From: Paenibacillus sp. FSL W8-0426
Lineage (GTDB): Bacteria > Bacillota > Bacilli > Paenibacillales > Paenibacillaceae
NCBI RefSeq assembly: GCF_037969725.1
Contig: NZ_CP150203.1
Location: forward strand, 1,938,001-2,002,000
Direction of reading: 5' to 3'
DNA: 64,000 nucleotides
The notes beneath the pieces are model-generated. The model was not told the DNA's origin. It saw only the letters and a list, made by a program, of their open reading frames with translations, and searched no databases. Of this stretch, positions 1-10,996 are shown piece after piece; position 1 is the stretch's first letter; every line of letters begins with the position of its first letter. A program made the translations under genes and the position numbers.

Positions 1-684
1 CTTTCCCTTATGGGTGTTCAGACCCTGATACACAGCAACGGCCAATGCAGAACCGACAAGCGGGGCGATTAGAAACACCCATAATTGGGATAAGGCTTGT
101 CCGCCGAGCAAAAGAGCTGGTCCCAAGCTTCTTGCAGGGTTGACGGACGTTCCCGTCAAGGCGATGCCAAGAATATGTACGAAAGCGAGCGTCAGTCCGA
201 TGACCAGACCGGTGATGTTTCCATTGCTTTCATTGGAGGTCACGCCCAGAATCGTGTAAATAAATACGAAGGTTAAAACGACCTCGACAATGACCGCCAT
301 GAACGCTGTAATCCCGATCCCGTAGCCAGGGCCGAAACCGTTTTGACCGAGCCCCGTCGTGGGCATGCCTGCGGAGACGATGATGGCGTACAGAAGGGCA
401 GAGGCCGCGATCGCCCCAAGGATTTGCGAAATAACGTACCCGATAAAGTCGCTACCCTTTAATTTACGGCTCATGAACATGGCGAGTGAAACCGCCGGGT
501 TGATATGGCATCCCGAAATCGGTCCGATCACGTAGGCCATCGCCACAATAGACAACCCGAATGCCAATGCAATGCCCAAATATCCAAGCTCTCCCCCTGC
601 CGTTGCGGCACTGCCACAGCCGAATAGAACCAGAACAAAAGTTCCAATGAATTCAGCAGCATACTTCTTTAATGAAACGTTCAT
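1..684 (-). CDS. aqpZ: Aquaporin / MIP-family channel (3' end outside window)
   Basis: Membrane channel for water or small neutral solutes, major intrinsic protein family. The frame is open from an ATG at 684 to the window edge (228 codons, close to the usual 230 or so, so only a few residues are missing). Both signature loops are visible: SGCHINPAVS after the second hydrophobic segment and TSVNPARSLGP near the C-terminus, giving the two NPA boxes of the pore. Six hydrophobic segments can be traced. A GGAGG ribosome site lies just upstream of the ATG. The arrangement fits AqpZ-type aquaporins better than glycerol facilitators, which carry an Asp in NPARD; here it is NPARS. Water specificity is inferred. 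Confidence 0.93.
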   Translation of the reverse strand, partial: MNVSLKKYAAEFIGTFVLVLFGCGSAATAGGELGYLGIALAFGLSIVAMAYVIGPISGCHINPAVSLAMFMSRKLKGSDFIGYVISQILGAIAASALLYAIIVSAGMPTTGLGQNGFGPGYGIGITAFMAVIVEVVLTFVFIYTILGVTSNESNGNITGLVIGLTLAFVHILGIALTGTSVNPARSLGPALLLGGQALSQLWVFLIAPLVGSALAVAVYQGLNTHKGK

Positions 685-898
685 AACCTACCTCCAAAGA
701 AATAAAAATCCTTTTTGATATTAAACGAAACGAGTATACAAAAACTGTACAAGAAAGAGGGTATGACCAGTTCTCGAAATGAAAAGGCAATCTTCACGGT
801 TTTAAGACGACGGACGTTTGATATCGATCGCCTTTGTGGAGTGTGCAGCACCTAAATGATATAATTTCTACAAAGAATAGGATAGGGAGGCAAGGCCA

Positions 899-1846
899 AT
901 GAGAGATGAGCTCTTGGAACGGCTCGAAGCTTGGCATGAAGAGGATGAATTCGAAGAAATCGTGGATTCGATTACAGAGATCAAGGAGGAAGAGCGGGAT
1001 TATGCCCTGGTCAGCCATCTGGGGAGAGCGCTGAATAATTTGGAGCGTTACGAAGAAGCAGTCGAGCAGTTCTTGTCGGTTGCGGAAGAGGGACAGGATG
1101 ACCCGCTCTGGCATTATCGCATCGGTCTGGCTTATTATTATTTGGAGCAATATGAGCATGCCCGTGAAGCCTTTGAAAAGGCAGACCGACTGGATCCGGG
1201 AGATGAGGATACGCAAGAATTTCTGGAATGGATTCGGAGCAAAACCAAAACCGATGAGAAGGCTGTAGAGACAGCCCAATCTGCCGCCGGAACCCCAATC
1301 GAAACGGCAAGCATTGGCGAAGCGGAAATCGGGGATTTTTGGGATGATCACGCAGAAACCGCAGAACAATTTGTGTTGGCCCCGCCGACCGATGAGCAGA
1401 TTGCTGCCGTGGAGGAACAATTGGTTTTCAAGCTGCCCACATCCTATATTAAAATGATGAAATTACATAATGGTGGAGTCCCCCGTTATCGGTATTTCCC
1501 TGTCAGCGATGCGGACGCTACCGAGAAGAGACGCATTGAGATTTCGGGCATGTTGGGCATTGGGCGGGAGAAGAAACACTCGCTGTGTGGAGAAGCCGGC
1601 AGCCGATTCATCATCGAGCAGGGAGGCTACCCGGAAATTGGCGTAGTGCTATGCGAGTGCCCGGCTGAGTCAGAGGTAGTGATGCTGGATTATCGGGCAT
1701 CCGGGAATGCTGGCGAGCCCGAGGTTGTTCATATCGATAAAAACCAAGGTTACAAGATCACTTGGCTGGCTCCCGATGTTGACACCTTTATTCGGGGTTT
1801 GGTGAATGAGGAAAATCGTTCTCCCAACTTCCAAGGTTCACTTTAA
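899..1846 (+). CDS. TPR-repeat protein with C-terminal SMI1/KNR4 (SUKH) domain
   Basis: Two-part soluble protein of 315 residues. Residues about 1-105 are acidic tetratricopeptide-like helices (for example ALNNLERYEEAVEQFLSV and IGLAYYYLEQYEHAREAF), a protein-interaction module. After a linker, residues about 165-305 match the SMI1/KNR4 or SUKH fold, with the EEQLVFKLPTSYIKMMKLHN entry helix, then GGYPEIGVVLCE and VVMLDYR strands. SUKH domains are known from immunity proteins against contact-dependent toxins and from some housekeeping proteins. No toxin gene lies beside it, so an immunity role is not supported here. AGGGAGG stands 7 bases before the ATG, and a TATAAT hexamer at 860-865 may be its -10. 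Confidence 0.8.
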   Translation: MRDELLERLEAWHEEDEFEEIVDSITEIKEEERDYALVSHLGRALNNLERYEEAVEQFLSVAEEGQDDPLWHYRIGLAYYYLEQYEHAREAFEKADRLDPGDEDTQEFLEWIRSKTKTDEKAVETAQSAAGTPIETASIGEAEIGDFWDDHAETAEQFVLAPPTDEQIAAVEEQLVFKLPTSYIKMMKLHNGGVPRYRYFPVSDADATEKRRIEISGMLGIGREKKHSLCGEAGSRFIIEQGGYPEIGVVLCECPAESEVVMLDYRASGNAGEPEVVHIDKNQGYKITWLAPDVDTFIRGLVNEENRSPNFQGSL

Positions 1847-1881
1847 GGAAACAGGCGAATCTTCAAAAAGCAGGTGATCGG

Positions 1882-2403
1882 ATGAGGTTTAGCACTACGC
1901 CATACTTCAGCGTATTCCGGATGGCGCCGGTTCTGGCTCTGGTTCTCTTCATGACGGCGTGCACTTCGTACACCAAAGTGTCTTCGGAAGGGGTTAAAGC
2001 TTTCAGGCAGGATATCAAGCAGAATTTCCCACTTATCCAAAAGACGGAGGTTCGTTACTCTACTCCTAGGGTTGAAGTTACTTACAAGCTCAAAGAAGAA
2101 CTTAATGAAGCAGAGGTGCAGCTTCTTTTTACGAAGACCCAAGCATTCATGACGAGTCCATCCTTTCAAAGCGAGGTGATTGATGGTCAGTACCGTATAA
2201 AGTATCCAAGTTGGGGCGACCCGGAGCTTGCAATTACTTTAACGGTTCGCGGAGAAGATGCTGCGGTCTACCGGTTCATCTGCATGCCAGAGAACGTCGA
2301 AACGGATAAAGATGAACCAGTGTACACTCACTGGTATGTATACACTGAGGATGATGCGGAAGGAAAGCCTTATCCCGATCAAAAAACGGAAATCAAAAAA
2401 TGA
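1882..2403 (+). CDS. Putative lipoprotein of unknown function
   Basis: Protein of 173 residues that I do not recognise. The N-terminus has a hydrophobic stretch (VLALVLFM) ending in the lipobox MTAC, with the lipidated cysteine at residue 27, so export and anchoring to the outer face of the membrane are likely. The mature part is mostly polar with alternating strands, and its charged C-terminal tail ends in KTEIKK. It starts 35 bases after the TPR-SUKH gene and could be co-transcribed with it. A terminator follows directly. No enzymatic motif is visible. Confidence 0.7.
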   Translation: MRFSTTPYFSVFRMAPVLALVLFMTACTSYTKVSSEGVKAFRQDIKQNFPLIQKTEVRYSTPRVEVTYKLKEELNEAEVQLLFTKTQAFMTSPSFQSEVIDGQYRIKYPSWGDPELAITLTVRGEDAAVYRFICMPENVETDKDEPVYTHWYVYTEDDAEGKPYPDQKTEIKK

Positions 2404-2408
2404 AGGTG

Positions 2409-2446
2409 GCCTGAGCCTCTTAACAAGGGTTCAGGCTATTTGTTTT
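2409..2446 (+). terminator. Rho-independent terminator after the lipoprotein gene
   Basis: GCCTGAGCC pairs with GGTTCAGGC (one G-U pair) around an 11-base loop, followed by the T-rich run ATTTGTTTT. Confidence 0.7.
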
Positions 2447-2756
2447 GTCCTAGAGTACTACGGGGGATGAGTCTGTTTCTATTTATACAGATAGTGTATG
2501 GGAAGCTGAATTTTACTCTTAGCATGAAACCAGCAGATGTCGCATTTCATATGATTATCCGTCTGGAACGACGAATCCGTATTCTTGAGGTTCGCTTCGA
2601 ACCGTAGGTGCACAGTAAACCTATTAGATTAATGTTGATAAGTTAGGTTGCGGCCCATCATCGAGATCTTATTAAACCCGGGCAGATGTCCACACAGCCG
2701 CCCTGATTCAGGCATACACTTTATCGTGATCTGCGATGAAGAGGAGGAACGAACAG
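2447..2756. other. Intergenic stretch, no confident gene
   Basis: About 310 bases between the lipoprotein terminator and yunC. A 46-codon frame at 2467-2607 exists but lacks a convincing ribosome site. The stretch presumably carries the yunC promoter, but I could not pick clear hexamers. Confidence 0.5.
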
Positions 2757-3059
2757 ATGGTGACCATGGAACCGATCGTGGTGGAAGGGCATGTTCTGAC
2801 AGGCGTGGAAGTGAAGCTGCCCAAAACCACTTTGCTGACGATAAATACGTCGAAGGGATACATCATGTGTGGTGCCTTGGACGTTGGGCTGCTGAATGAG
2901 AAGCTAGGGGACCGTAAAATCATTGCTGCCCGTGCGGTCGGCGTACGCACGTTGGATCAGCTGCTGCATGCGCCAATGGAATCGGTAACGACCGAAGCCG
3001 AAGCGATGGGCATTACCGTGGGCATGAGCGGCGTCGAAGCTCTATTGAAAATGATTTAA
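2757..3059 (+). CDS. yunC: YunC/DUF1805 family protein
   Basis: Small protein of 100 residues resembling B. subtilis YunC (about 101 residues), a conserved Firmicute protein of unknown function. It begins MVTMEPIVVEGH and contains the conserved glycine-rich centre KGYIMCGALDVGLLNEKLGD followed by AARAVGVRTLDQLL. A longer frame exists from 2736, but GAGGAGG at 2741-2747 lies inside it and sits 9 bases before the ATG at 2757, so that start is chosen. In B. subtilis yunC and yunD are neighbours; here a YunD-like protein lies 12.4 kb away. The gene is convergent with mtnA and shares a terminator with it. Confidence 0.85.
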   Translation: MVTMEPIVVEGHVLTGVEVKLPKTTLLTINTSKGYIMCGALDVGLLNEKLGDRKIIAARAVGVRTLDQLLHAPMESVTTEAEAMGITVGMSGVEALLKMI

Positions 3060-3086
3060 TTTCGATTTAATTACGACATGATGACA

Positions 3087-3120
3087 GAAGGCTCCCGGAG
3101 GGGAGCCTTCTTTATTTTTA
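3087..3120. terminator. Bidirectional terminator between yunC and mtnA
   Basis: Perfect 10-bp stem GAAGGCTCCC / GGGAGCCTTC with a 4-base loop, followed by TTTATTTTTA on the plus strand. It lies between two convergent genes and probably serves both. Confidence 0.9.
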
Positions 3121-3126
3121 TTAATA

Positions 3127-4200
3127 TTAAGCCTGTTCGTCCGCAAACAATGCGGCAAGGTTTTCGTTAAACGGTGCGCGCACGACGCCTTTTTCCGTGA
3201 TGATGGCCGTTACATATTCGTTCGGGGTCACGTCGAACGCAGGATTGAACACTTTGACGCCTTGCGGCGCCGTGCGTTTGCCAAATCCTTCGGTGACTTC
3301 CTCGGCTGCGCGTTCTTCGATCGGAATGAGATCGCCGGACGGCGTGGACAAGTCGATGGTGGACAGCGGGCTTGCCACATAGAACGGAATATTGTGGGCC
3401 TTCGCCAATACGGCGAGGCTGTACGTGCCGATTTTGTTGGCTACGTCGCCATTGGCCGCCACGCGGTCCGTACCAACGATAACGGCTTGAATCCATCCTT
3501 TGGACATGACCATGCCGGCCATGTTGTCGCATAGCAGCGTAACGTCGATGCCGGCTTGCTGCAGCTCGAATGCAGTCAGGCGTGCGCCTTGCAGCACGGG
3601 ACGGGTTTCGTCCGCAAATACCTTGAGTTCGATGCCGCGTTCCTTGGCAAGGTACATCGGCGCGGTCGCCGTACCGTATTTGGCCGTAGCGAGTCCGCCG
3701 GCATTGCAGTGCGTCAGCACGCCCATGCCGTGCTCGAAGAGTGGCAGCGCATTTTCACCGATCATACGGCACACTTCCTCGTCCTCTTTTTGGATCAACA
3801 AGGCTTCCGCTTCCAAGGCGGCGCTGCCGTCATCGATGGAGGCTCCGGCTTGAGCCAATTCCTGCGCTTTGTTCAACATGCGATCCAGTGCCCAGAACAG
3901 GTTCACGGCTGTAGGACGCGATGTAGCCAGGTGGGCGCAGATCGATTTGACATGTTCCAGCCATCCTTCGATGGATGAGCCGTCATAAGCTTTGGCACCC
4001 AGCACCACGCCAAAGGCAGCAGCGATGCCAATGGCTGGCGCTCCGCGGACCTTCATGGAGTGGATGGATTCCCATACTTCTTCCGGCGTGTACAGCTTCA
4101 GCATAACGATGCTTTCGGGAAGCAGTCGCTGATCCAGCATTTCAAGCTTGTCCTGTTTCCATACAAGGGAAGACAGAGGTTGATAATCGGTTGTTGTCAT
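3127..4200 (-). CDS. mtnA: S-methyl-5-thioribose-1-phosphate isomerase
   Basis: Isomerises 5-methylthioribose 1-phosphate to 5-methylthioribulose 1-phosphate in methionine salvage. The 357-residue protein has the usual family length. Visible landmarks are the [15 protein letters not shown] loop that binds the phosphate, the catalytic cysteine in [19 protein letters not shown], and the catalytic aspartate in [19 protein letters not shown]. The C-terminal domain is related to eIF2B subunits. It lies 21 bases downstream of mtnK, so the two form an mtnK-mtnA operon in pathway order: kinase, then isomerase. The rest of the salvage pathway is not in this window. Confidence 0.97.
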   Translation of the reverse strand: MTTTDYQPLSSLVWKQDKLEMLDQRLLPESIVMLKLYTPEEVWESIHSMKVRGAPAIGIAAAFGVVLGAKAYDGSSIEGWLEHVKSICAHLATSRPTAVNLFWALDRMLNKAQELAQAGASIDDGSAALEAEALLIQKEDEEVCRMIGENALPLFEHGMGVLTHCNAGGLATAKYGTATAPMYLAKERGIELKVFADETRPVLQGARLTAFELQQAGIDVTLLCDNMAGMVMSKGWIQAVIVGTDRVAANGDVANKIGTYSLAVLAKAHNIPFYVASPLSTIDLSTPSGDLIPIEERAAEEVTEGFGKRTAPQGVKVFNPAFDVTPNEYVTAIITEKGVVRAPFNENLAALFADEQA

Positions 4201-4221
4201 GGTGTTCCCCCGTTCCTGTTT

Positions 4222-5439
4222 TTAGCGTTCCAGCGTGGATCCCGCCGCAGCCACGGTATCGAGCAGTTCGTCGATCGAATTCAAGCTGCGGTTACTTTTA
4301 ATCAATGCTTTGCCGATGGCCAGCGATTTGCGTTGGGCCCGCTCGCGGGAAGCGGCATCCTTAATCGTGTCGATATCCGCGACGTGGGCAAGGCCGACGA
4401 TGCGCCGGACCATTTTGGCGCCGGCAAAACCGGCAGTGTCACGCAGCAGTTTTTGTACATAATGATCCTCATAGCCCCGGGCTTTCGCCACAGGATCGAG
4501 CAAATGGGTTGTCCATAAGGCACGGAAACGGGATTCGAATTCGGTCCATACATCCCGTACCATGTCCAGCATTTCGATTTCGCGAGCCTTCCGGGCAGCG
4601 TCATCCTGAATCCACCCCGGCACGGCAGCGTAATGAAGCAGCAAATTGGCCAGCACCGCGCCGATATCGAAACCCATCGGTCCGTAATATGCAAATTCCG
4701 GGTCGATGACTTTGGTCGATTCCGGGGTAACGAAGATGCTTCCAGTGTGAAGGTCGCCGTGGATTAAAGCTTCGCCATGGGTCAAAAACTTTTCCCGCAG
4801 CAGCGCAACTTCAAGATGCAATGCTGCATCCGTGCGAAGGGCTTCGGCCTCATCCTCGATGGAGGCTTCATAGTTGTTTTTTTCCGCAATGCGGTAAGGT
4901 TCGTCGAAAATCAAGTCTTCCGTAATCTTGCACTGGTCAGGGTTGATGAAGCGGCCCTGTTTCTCTTTTTTCGATTTCTGATCCATGCCCAGGTCCGAGG
5001 TGAAAAACAGCGTCCGCGCCATGAATTCTCCGATATGGCGGGCGAAGAGCGGATAAGACATGCCGTCGATCAGGCCTTTGCGCATAATGGTGTGATCGCT
5101 CAAATCCTCCATCACCGTCAAAGCAAGAACGTCATCATAATGGTAGACCGCCGGGACCGATCCCGGACAAATGCGATATTGCTCCTGCAAAATTTCCCTT
5201 TCAATCCGGGCGCGCTCCAAGGAAAGGGGCCAAGACTCACCGACGACTTTCGCATAAGGGAGGGCTTGTTTGATAATGATACTTTTATCGGAGTTTCGGT
5301 CCGTGATGTGAAAAACCAAATTCAGGTTGCCGTCGCCGATCTCGCGGCATTCCAACTCGGAATCGGCCGTGAATGGACCGGGTATCGTTTTTGCGAGTTC
5401 CATCGCGTCTTGGGAAGTCAATGGATGATATTGAGTCAA
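4222..5439 (-). CDS. mtnK: 5-methylthioribose kinase
   Basis: Phosphorylates 5-methylthioribose to its 1-phosphate, the step before MtnA. The protein has a choline-kinase-like fold: GDGNLNLVFHI is the nucleotide loop, IIIKQALPY holds the ATP-binding lysine, LIHGDLHTGSIFV is the catalytic loop with the base aspartate, and KVIDPEFAYYGPMGFDIG carries the metal-binding aspartate. The frame runs open 80 codons further upstream, but a GGAGGTGG site lies 6 to 8 bases before a TTG at 5439, giving 405 residues, close to B. subtilis MtnK. A -10-like TATACT is at 5505-5500, leaving only a short leader. Confidence 0.94.
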   Translation of the reverse strand: MTQYHPLTSQDAMELAKTIPGPFTADSELECREIGDGNLNLVFHITDRNSDKSIIIKQALPYAKVVGESWPLSLERARIEREILQEQYRICPGSVPAVYHYDDVLALTVMEDLSDHTIMRKGLIDGMSYPLFARHIGEFMARTLFFTSDLGMDQKSKKEKQGRFINPDQCKITEDLIFDEPYRIAEKNNYEASIEDEAEALRTDAALHLEVALLREKFLTHGEALIHGDLHTGSIFVTPESTKVIDPEFAYYGPMGFDIGAVLANLLLHYAAVPGWIQDDAARKAREIEMLDMVRDVWTEFESRFRALWTTHLLDPVAKARGYEDHYVQKLLRDTAGFAGAKMVRRIVGLAHVADIDTIKDAASRERAQRKSLAIGKALIKSNRSLNSIDELLDTVAAAGSTLER

Positions 5440-5562
5440 GGATGCCACCTCCATGGTTAAGAAAACAGAAAACCCACTTCTCTGCTTGGTATAAGTGTCA
5501 GTATATCGGAAATACCCGCGTTTTTGTACTTTTTTTTGCTGCAGGGCGTTCAAGCTTGGTTC

Positions 5563-5676
5563 AACCCGGGGAAGCATGGGTAAAATCAGGATAGGCCCGA
5601 CGGAGAAAGTGCCCGGGAGATCACGAATCATTGGTAAAGTCTCTGTGGTGCCCGCGCATGAACCCGGGAAGCATGG
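5563..5676. repeat. Pair of 16-17 base direct repeats between mtnK and dps
   Basis: AACCCGGGGAAGCATGG (5563-5579) and AACCCGGGAAGCATGG (5661-5676) differ by a single inserted G and lie 98 bases apart. A third, shorter relative, GCCCGGGAGATCA, lies between them. They fall in the divergent region between mtnK and dps. Their role is unknown. Confidence 0.45.
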
Positions 5677-5713
5677 CATGACAGGCTAATTTTAGATAAA
5701 GGATGGGATATGC

Positions 5714-6175
5714 ATGGCTACAACAAATAAAACCAATCAAGCAAAAACCGTTCAAGAAATACTGAATCGTCAGGTGGCCAACCTGAACGTTCTTTACGTG
5801 AAAATCCACAACTATCACTGGTACGTCAAAGGTCCGCATTTCTATACATTGCATGTGAAATTTGAGGAATTTTACAACGAAATTACGGCACAGATGGACG
5901 AAATCGCCGAGCGTTTGCTGACCCTGAAAGGCAGCCCTGCCGCTACGATGAAAGAGTATCTGGAGCTTTCCACCATTCAGGAGGCATCCGGAAAAGAAGA
6001 TGCAAACGCGATGGTCCAGAATTTAATCGAGGATTTCGCAACGCTGTCGAACGAGTATCAGGAGGGCATTGACGCTGCAGAGGAAGCGGAGGATCAACCG
6101 ACCTCGGACATGTTGACCGGCTTTAAGGCCGATCTGGAAAAACACATGTGGATGCTGCGGTCGTTCCTTGGATAA
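5714..6175 (+). CDS. dps: Dps-family ferritin-like DNA-protection protein
   Basis: Mini-ferritin that stores iron and uses hydrogen peroxide to oxidise it, protecting DNA under oxidative stress and starvation. Length is 153 residues. The ferroxidase signature is present: NYHWYVKGPHFYTLHVKFEE contains the His and the downstream Glu ligands shared between subunits, followed by DEIAERLLTLKGSPAATM. The N-terminus (ATTNKTNQAKTVQ) is short and weakly basic. The ATG at 5714 follows AAAGGATGGG. It is divergent from mtnK. No clear PerR box was found directly upstream. Confidence 0.93.
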   Translation: MATTNKTNQAKTVQEILNRQVANLNVLYVKIHNYHWYVKGPHFYTLHVKFEEFYNEITAQMDEIAERLLTLKGSPAATMKEYLELSTIQEASGKEDANAMVQNLIEDFATLSNEYQEGIDAAEEAEDQPTSDMLTGFKADLEKHMWMLRSFLG

Positions 6176-6219
6176 TAAATACTCACCCGGCTTGAAGGTT
6201 CCTCTTCCGAAAGGATAAG

Positions 6220-6248
6220 TTGTCAGAAATGCGCCAAGCAACTATACT
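6220..6248 (+). promoter_or_regulatory. Sigma-A type promoter for the DUF1802 gene
   Basis: TTGTCA (6220-6225), 17 bases, TATACT (6243-6248); the start codon follows 33 bases later. Confidence 0.65.
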
Positions 6249-6280
6249 GCTGACAAAGACCGATTCGGGAGGGGAACGAC

Positions 6281-6859
6281 ATGTCACAACCAACGGCTCC
6301 GGCTCTGAAGGAATGGGCTTCTGCGATCAAAGAGCTGGAAAGCGGCCGTCAAATTTTGGTGATGCGCAAAGGCGGCATCGTGGAGGAAACGAGGCATTTC
6401 GAACTGAAAAGCCCTGCTTTCTATTTGTATCCGACCTATGAGCACCAACGCAAAGAATTGATCAAGCCGGCAGAACAACCGCGTGTAGATGAATCCATGG
6501 CGGGGTGGTCCCCGGATCTGCAGGCGATCCAATTGACGGCGTACGCCGAAGTGACGAAGGATCTTGAGATCCGGGATCAGGAAACGCTGGAGCGACTGCA
6601 AGAATTTCATATGTGGACTTCGGATTTTGCGGAAGCGCGTTTAAAATGGAAAAGAAAAGATCCGCTTCATGTGCTGCTGCTTCGCGTATATCGTCTGAAT
6701 GAGCCGATGGAGATCCCTGTGCTGCCCGAATACAATGGCTGCAAATCTTGGATTTCCGTTCCTAATGGTCAGGTGCTGCGCGAAATGACGCCGGTGCTGG
6801 ACGTTGCGGAATATGACAGACGGGTGAAGCGAATTGAAGAAGCGCTGCGAGCGGATTAA
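6281..6859 (+). CDS. DUF1802 family protein
   Basis: Conserved protein of 192 residues found in Firmicutes and cyanobacteria; no function is established. Recognisable family features are the N-terminal ALKEWASAIKELESGRQILV, the RKGGIVEE turn and the YLYPTYEHQ motif, with a C-terminal WISVPNG. It has no signal peptide or membrane segment, so it is cytosolic. The ATG at 6281 follows GGGAGGGGAACGAC-type purine-rich sequence. It has its own promoter and terminator and so appears monocistronic. Confidence 0.8.
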   Translation: MSQPTAPALKEWASAIKELESGRQILVMRKGGIVEETRHFELKSPAFYLYPTYEHQRKELIKPAEQPRVDESMAGWSPDLQAIQLTAYAEVTKDLEIRDQETLERLQEFHMWTSDFAEARLKWKRKDPLHVLLLRVYRLNEPMEIPVLPEYNGCKSWISVPNGQVLREMTPVLDVAEYDRRVKRIEEALRAD

Positions 6860-6864
6860 CGCGG

Positions 6865-6900
6865 AAAGGACTTGTCCATAATCTGGATAAGTCCTTTTTT
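6865..6900 (+). terminator. Rho-independent terminator after the DUF1802 gene
   Basis: AAGGACTTGTCC pairs with GGATAAGTCCTT across a 7-base loop, followed by a run of T. Confidence 0.85.
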
Positions 6901-7226
6901 TGGCTTTACAAAGAAAGGGTCCAAGATGCCGTTTGTCAATTTCAGTGATTTTTCTCACTGTTCAATTGCCGCGGCACCGCATTCTAATTTGATTCAAGTC
7001 CCGATTTATTATAGAATCATGTAGAATAATGTTTGAAGGAAAGACATCCTTTCTTTAGGAAATGTCTTGATAATCAGTGAGAATCAGATTAGAATTATTC
7101 TAAAGTTCTATGCTGATGGTTGAAGACAACCGGAAATTCAGGGGAAGCCCTGTTCAGATACAATGATGGGTGCTTTTTCGTTTTGACAGCTAACATCAAT
7201 TCTACCAATGGAGGGAAACAATACAC
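6901..7226. other. Regulatory leader region of the suf operon
   Basis: 326 bases without a gene. It holds an imperfect hairpin (AGACATCCT ... AGGAAATGTCT, about 7042-7067) immediately upstream of a sigma-A type promoter, the Fur/PerR-type palindrome at 7089-7103 and about 120 bases of leader before sufC. No riboswitch family was recognised. Confidence 0.6.
7067..7103 (+). promoter_or_regulatory. suf promoter with overlapping Fur/PerR-type box
   Basis: TTGATA (7067-7072), 17 bases, TAGAAT (7090-7095). The -10 lies inside the perfect 15-base palindrome TTAGAATTATTCTAA (7089-7103), which matches the PerR box TTATAATNATTATAA at all but its fourth and twelfth positions. A repressor of the Fur family bound here would block RNA polymerase. 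Which member (Fur, PerR or Zur) cannot be told from the sequence. Confidence 0.65.
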
Positions 7227-8009
7227 ATGGCTACGAATTTCGTCATCGAAGGTCTGAAAGCGGAGATCGAAGGCAAAGAAATCCTGAAAGGAATCAACCT
7301 GCAAATGAAAGGTGGAGAAATCCACGCGATCATGGGTCCGAACGGAACAGGTAAGTCCACGCTGGCTTCCGCATTGATGGGACATCCTAAATATGAAGTA
7401 ACCGATGGAACCGTAACGCTGGACGGTGAAGACCTGCTGGAGATGGAAGTGGATGAGCGCGCACGCGCCGGTCTGTTCCTGGCCATGCAATATCCGAGCG
7501 AAATCGCAGGCGTAACCAACTCCGATTTCCTCCGCAGCGCAATCAATGCACGTCGCGGCGAGGGCAACGAGATCTCCCTGATCAAGTTCATTCGTCAAAT
7601 GGAAGGCAAAATGAAAGATCTCGACATGAACCCGGAATTTGCGCATCGTTACCTGAACGAAGGTTTCTCGGGCGGTGAGAAAAAACGGAACGAGATTCTG
7701 CAAATGATGCTGCTTGATCCAAAAATCGTTGTACTGGACGAAATCGACTCCGGTCTCGATATCGACGCTTTGAAAATCGTAGCGAATGGCGTCAATGCCA
7801 TGAAGAGCGAAGATCGCGGTTTCTTGATCATCACTCACTACCAACGTTTGTTGAACTACATCACGCCTGACTACGTTCACGTTATGATGCAAGGCCGTAT
7901 CGTCAAATCCGGCGGTCCTGAGCTTGCTGAACGCCTTGAAGCAGAAGGTTACGATTGGGTTAAAGAAGAACTGGGAATTACAGACGAAACTGTAGGCCAA
8001 GAAGCGTAA
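7227..8009 (+). CDS. sufC: Fe-S cluster assembly ATPase SufC
   Basis: ABC-type ATPase subunit of the SufBCD scaffold that builds iron-sulfur clusters; cytosolic, with no transport role. The 260-residue protein shows Walker A GPNGTGKST, the ABC signature FSGGEKKRNEI and Walker B IVVLDEIDSGLD, then the switch histidine in LIITHYQRLL. First gene of sufC-D-S-U-B, the order used in B. subtilis. sufD follows 24 bases later. Confidence 0.98.
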   Translation: MATNFVIEGLKAEIEGKEILKGINLQMKGGEIHAIMGPNGTGKSTLASALMGHPKYEVTDGTVTLDGEDLLEMEVDERARAGLFLAMQYPSEIAGVTNSDFLRSAINARRGEGNEISLIKFIRQMEGKMKDLDMNPEFAHRYLNEGFSGGEKKRNEILQMMLLDPKIVVLDEIDSGLDIDALKIVANGVNAMKSEDRGFLIITHYQRLLNYITPDYVHVMMQGRIVKSGGPELAERLEAEGYDWVKEELGITDETVGQEA

Positions 8010-8033
8010 AGACTAAACGGAGGAGGAAATTTC

Positions 8034-10976
<2,943 letters not shown>

Positions 10977-10996
10977 CGATAGGGAGGTAGAGCAAG

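Noticed and set aside
2467..2607. 46-codon open frame after the lipoprotein terminator
   Set aside because: No proper ribosome site, no recognisable features, and a chance frame of this length is common.
5581..5690. Possible SAM riboswitch between mtnK and dps because of GGCCC and CCCGGG runs
   Set aside because: The S-box core sequence and helix order are absent on both strands.
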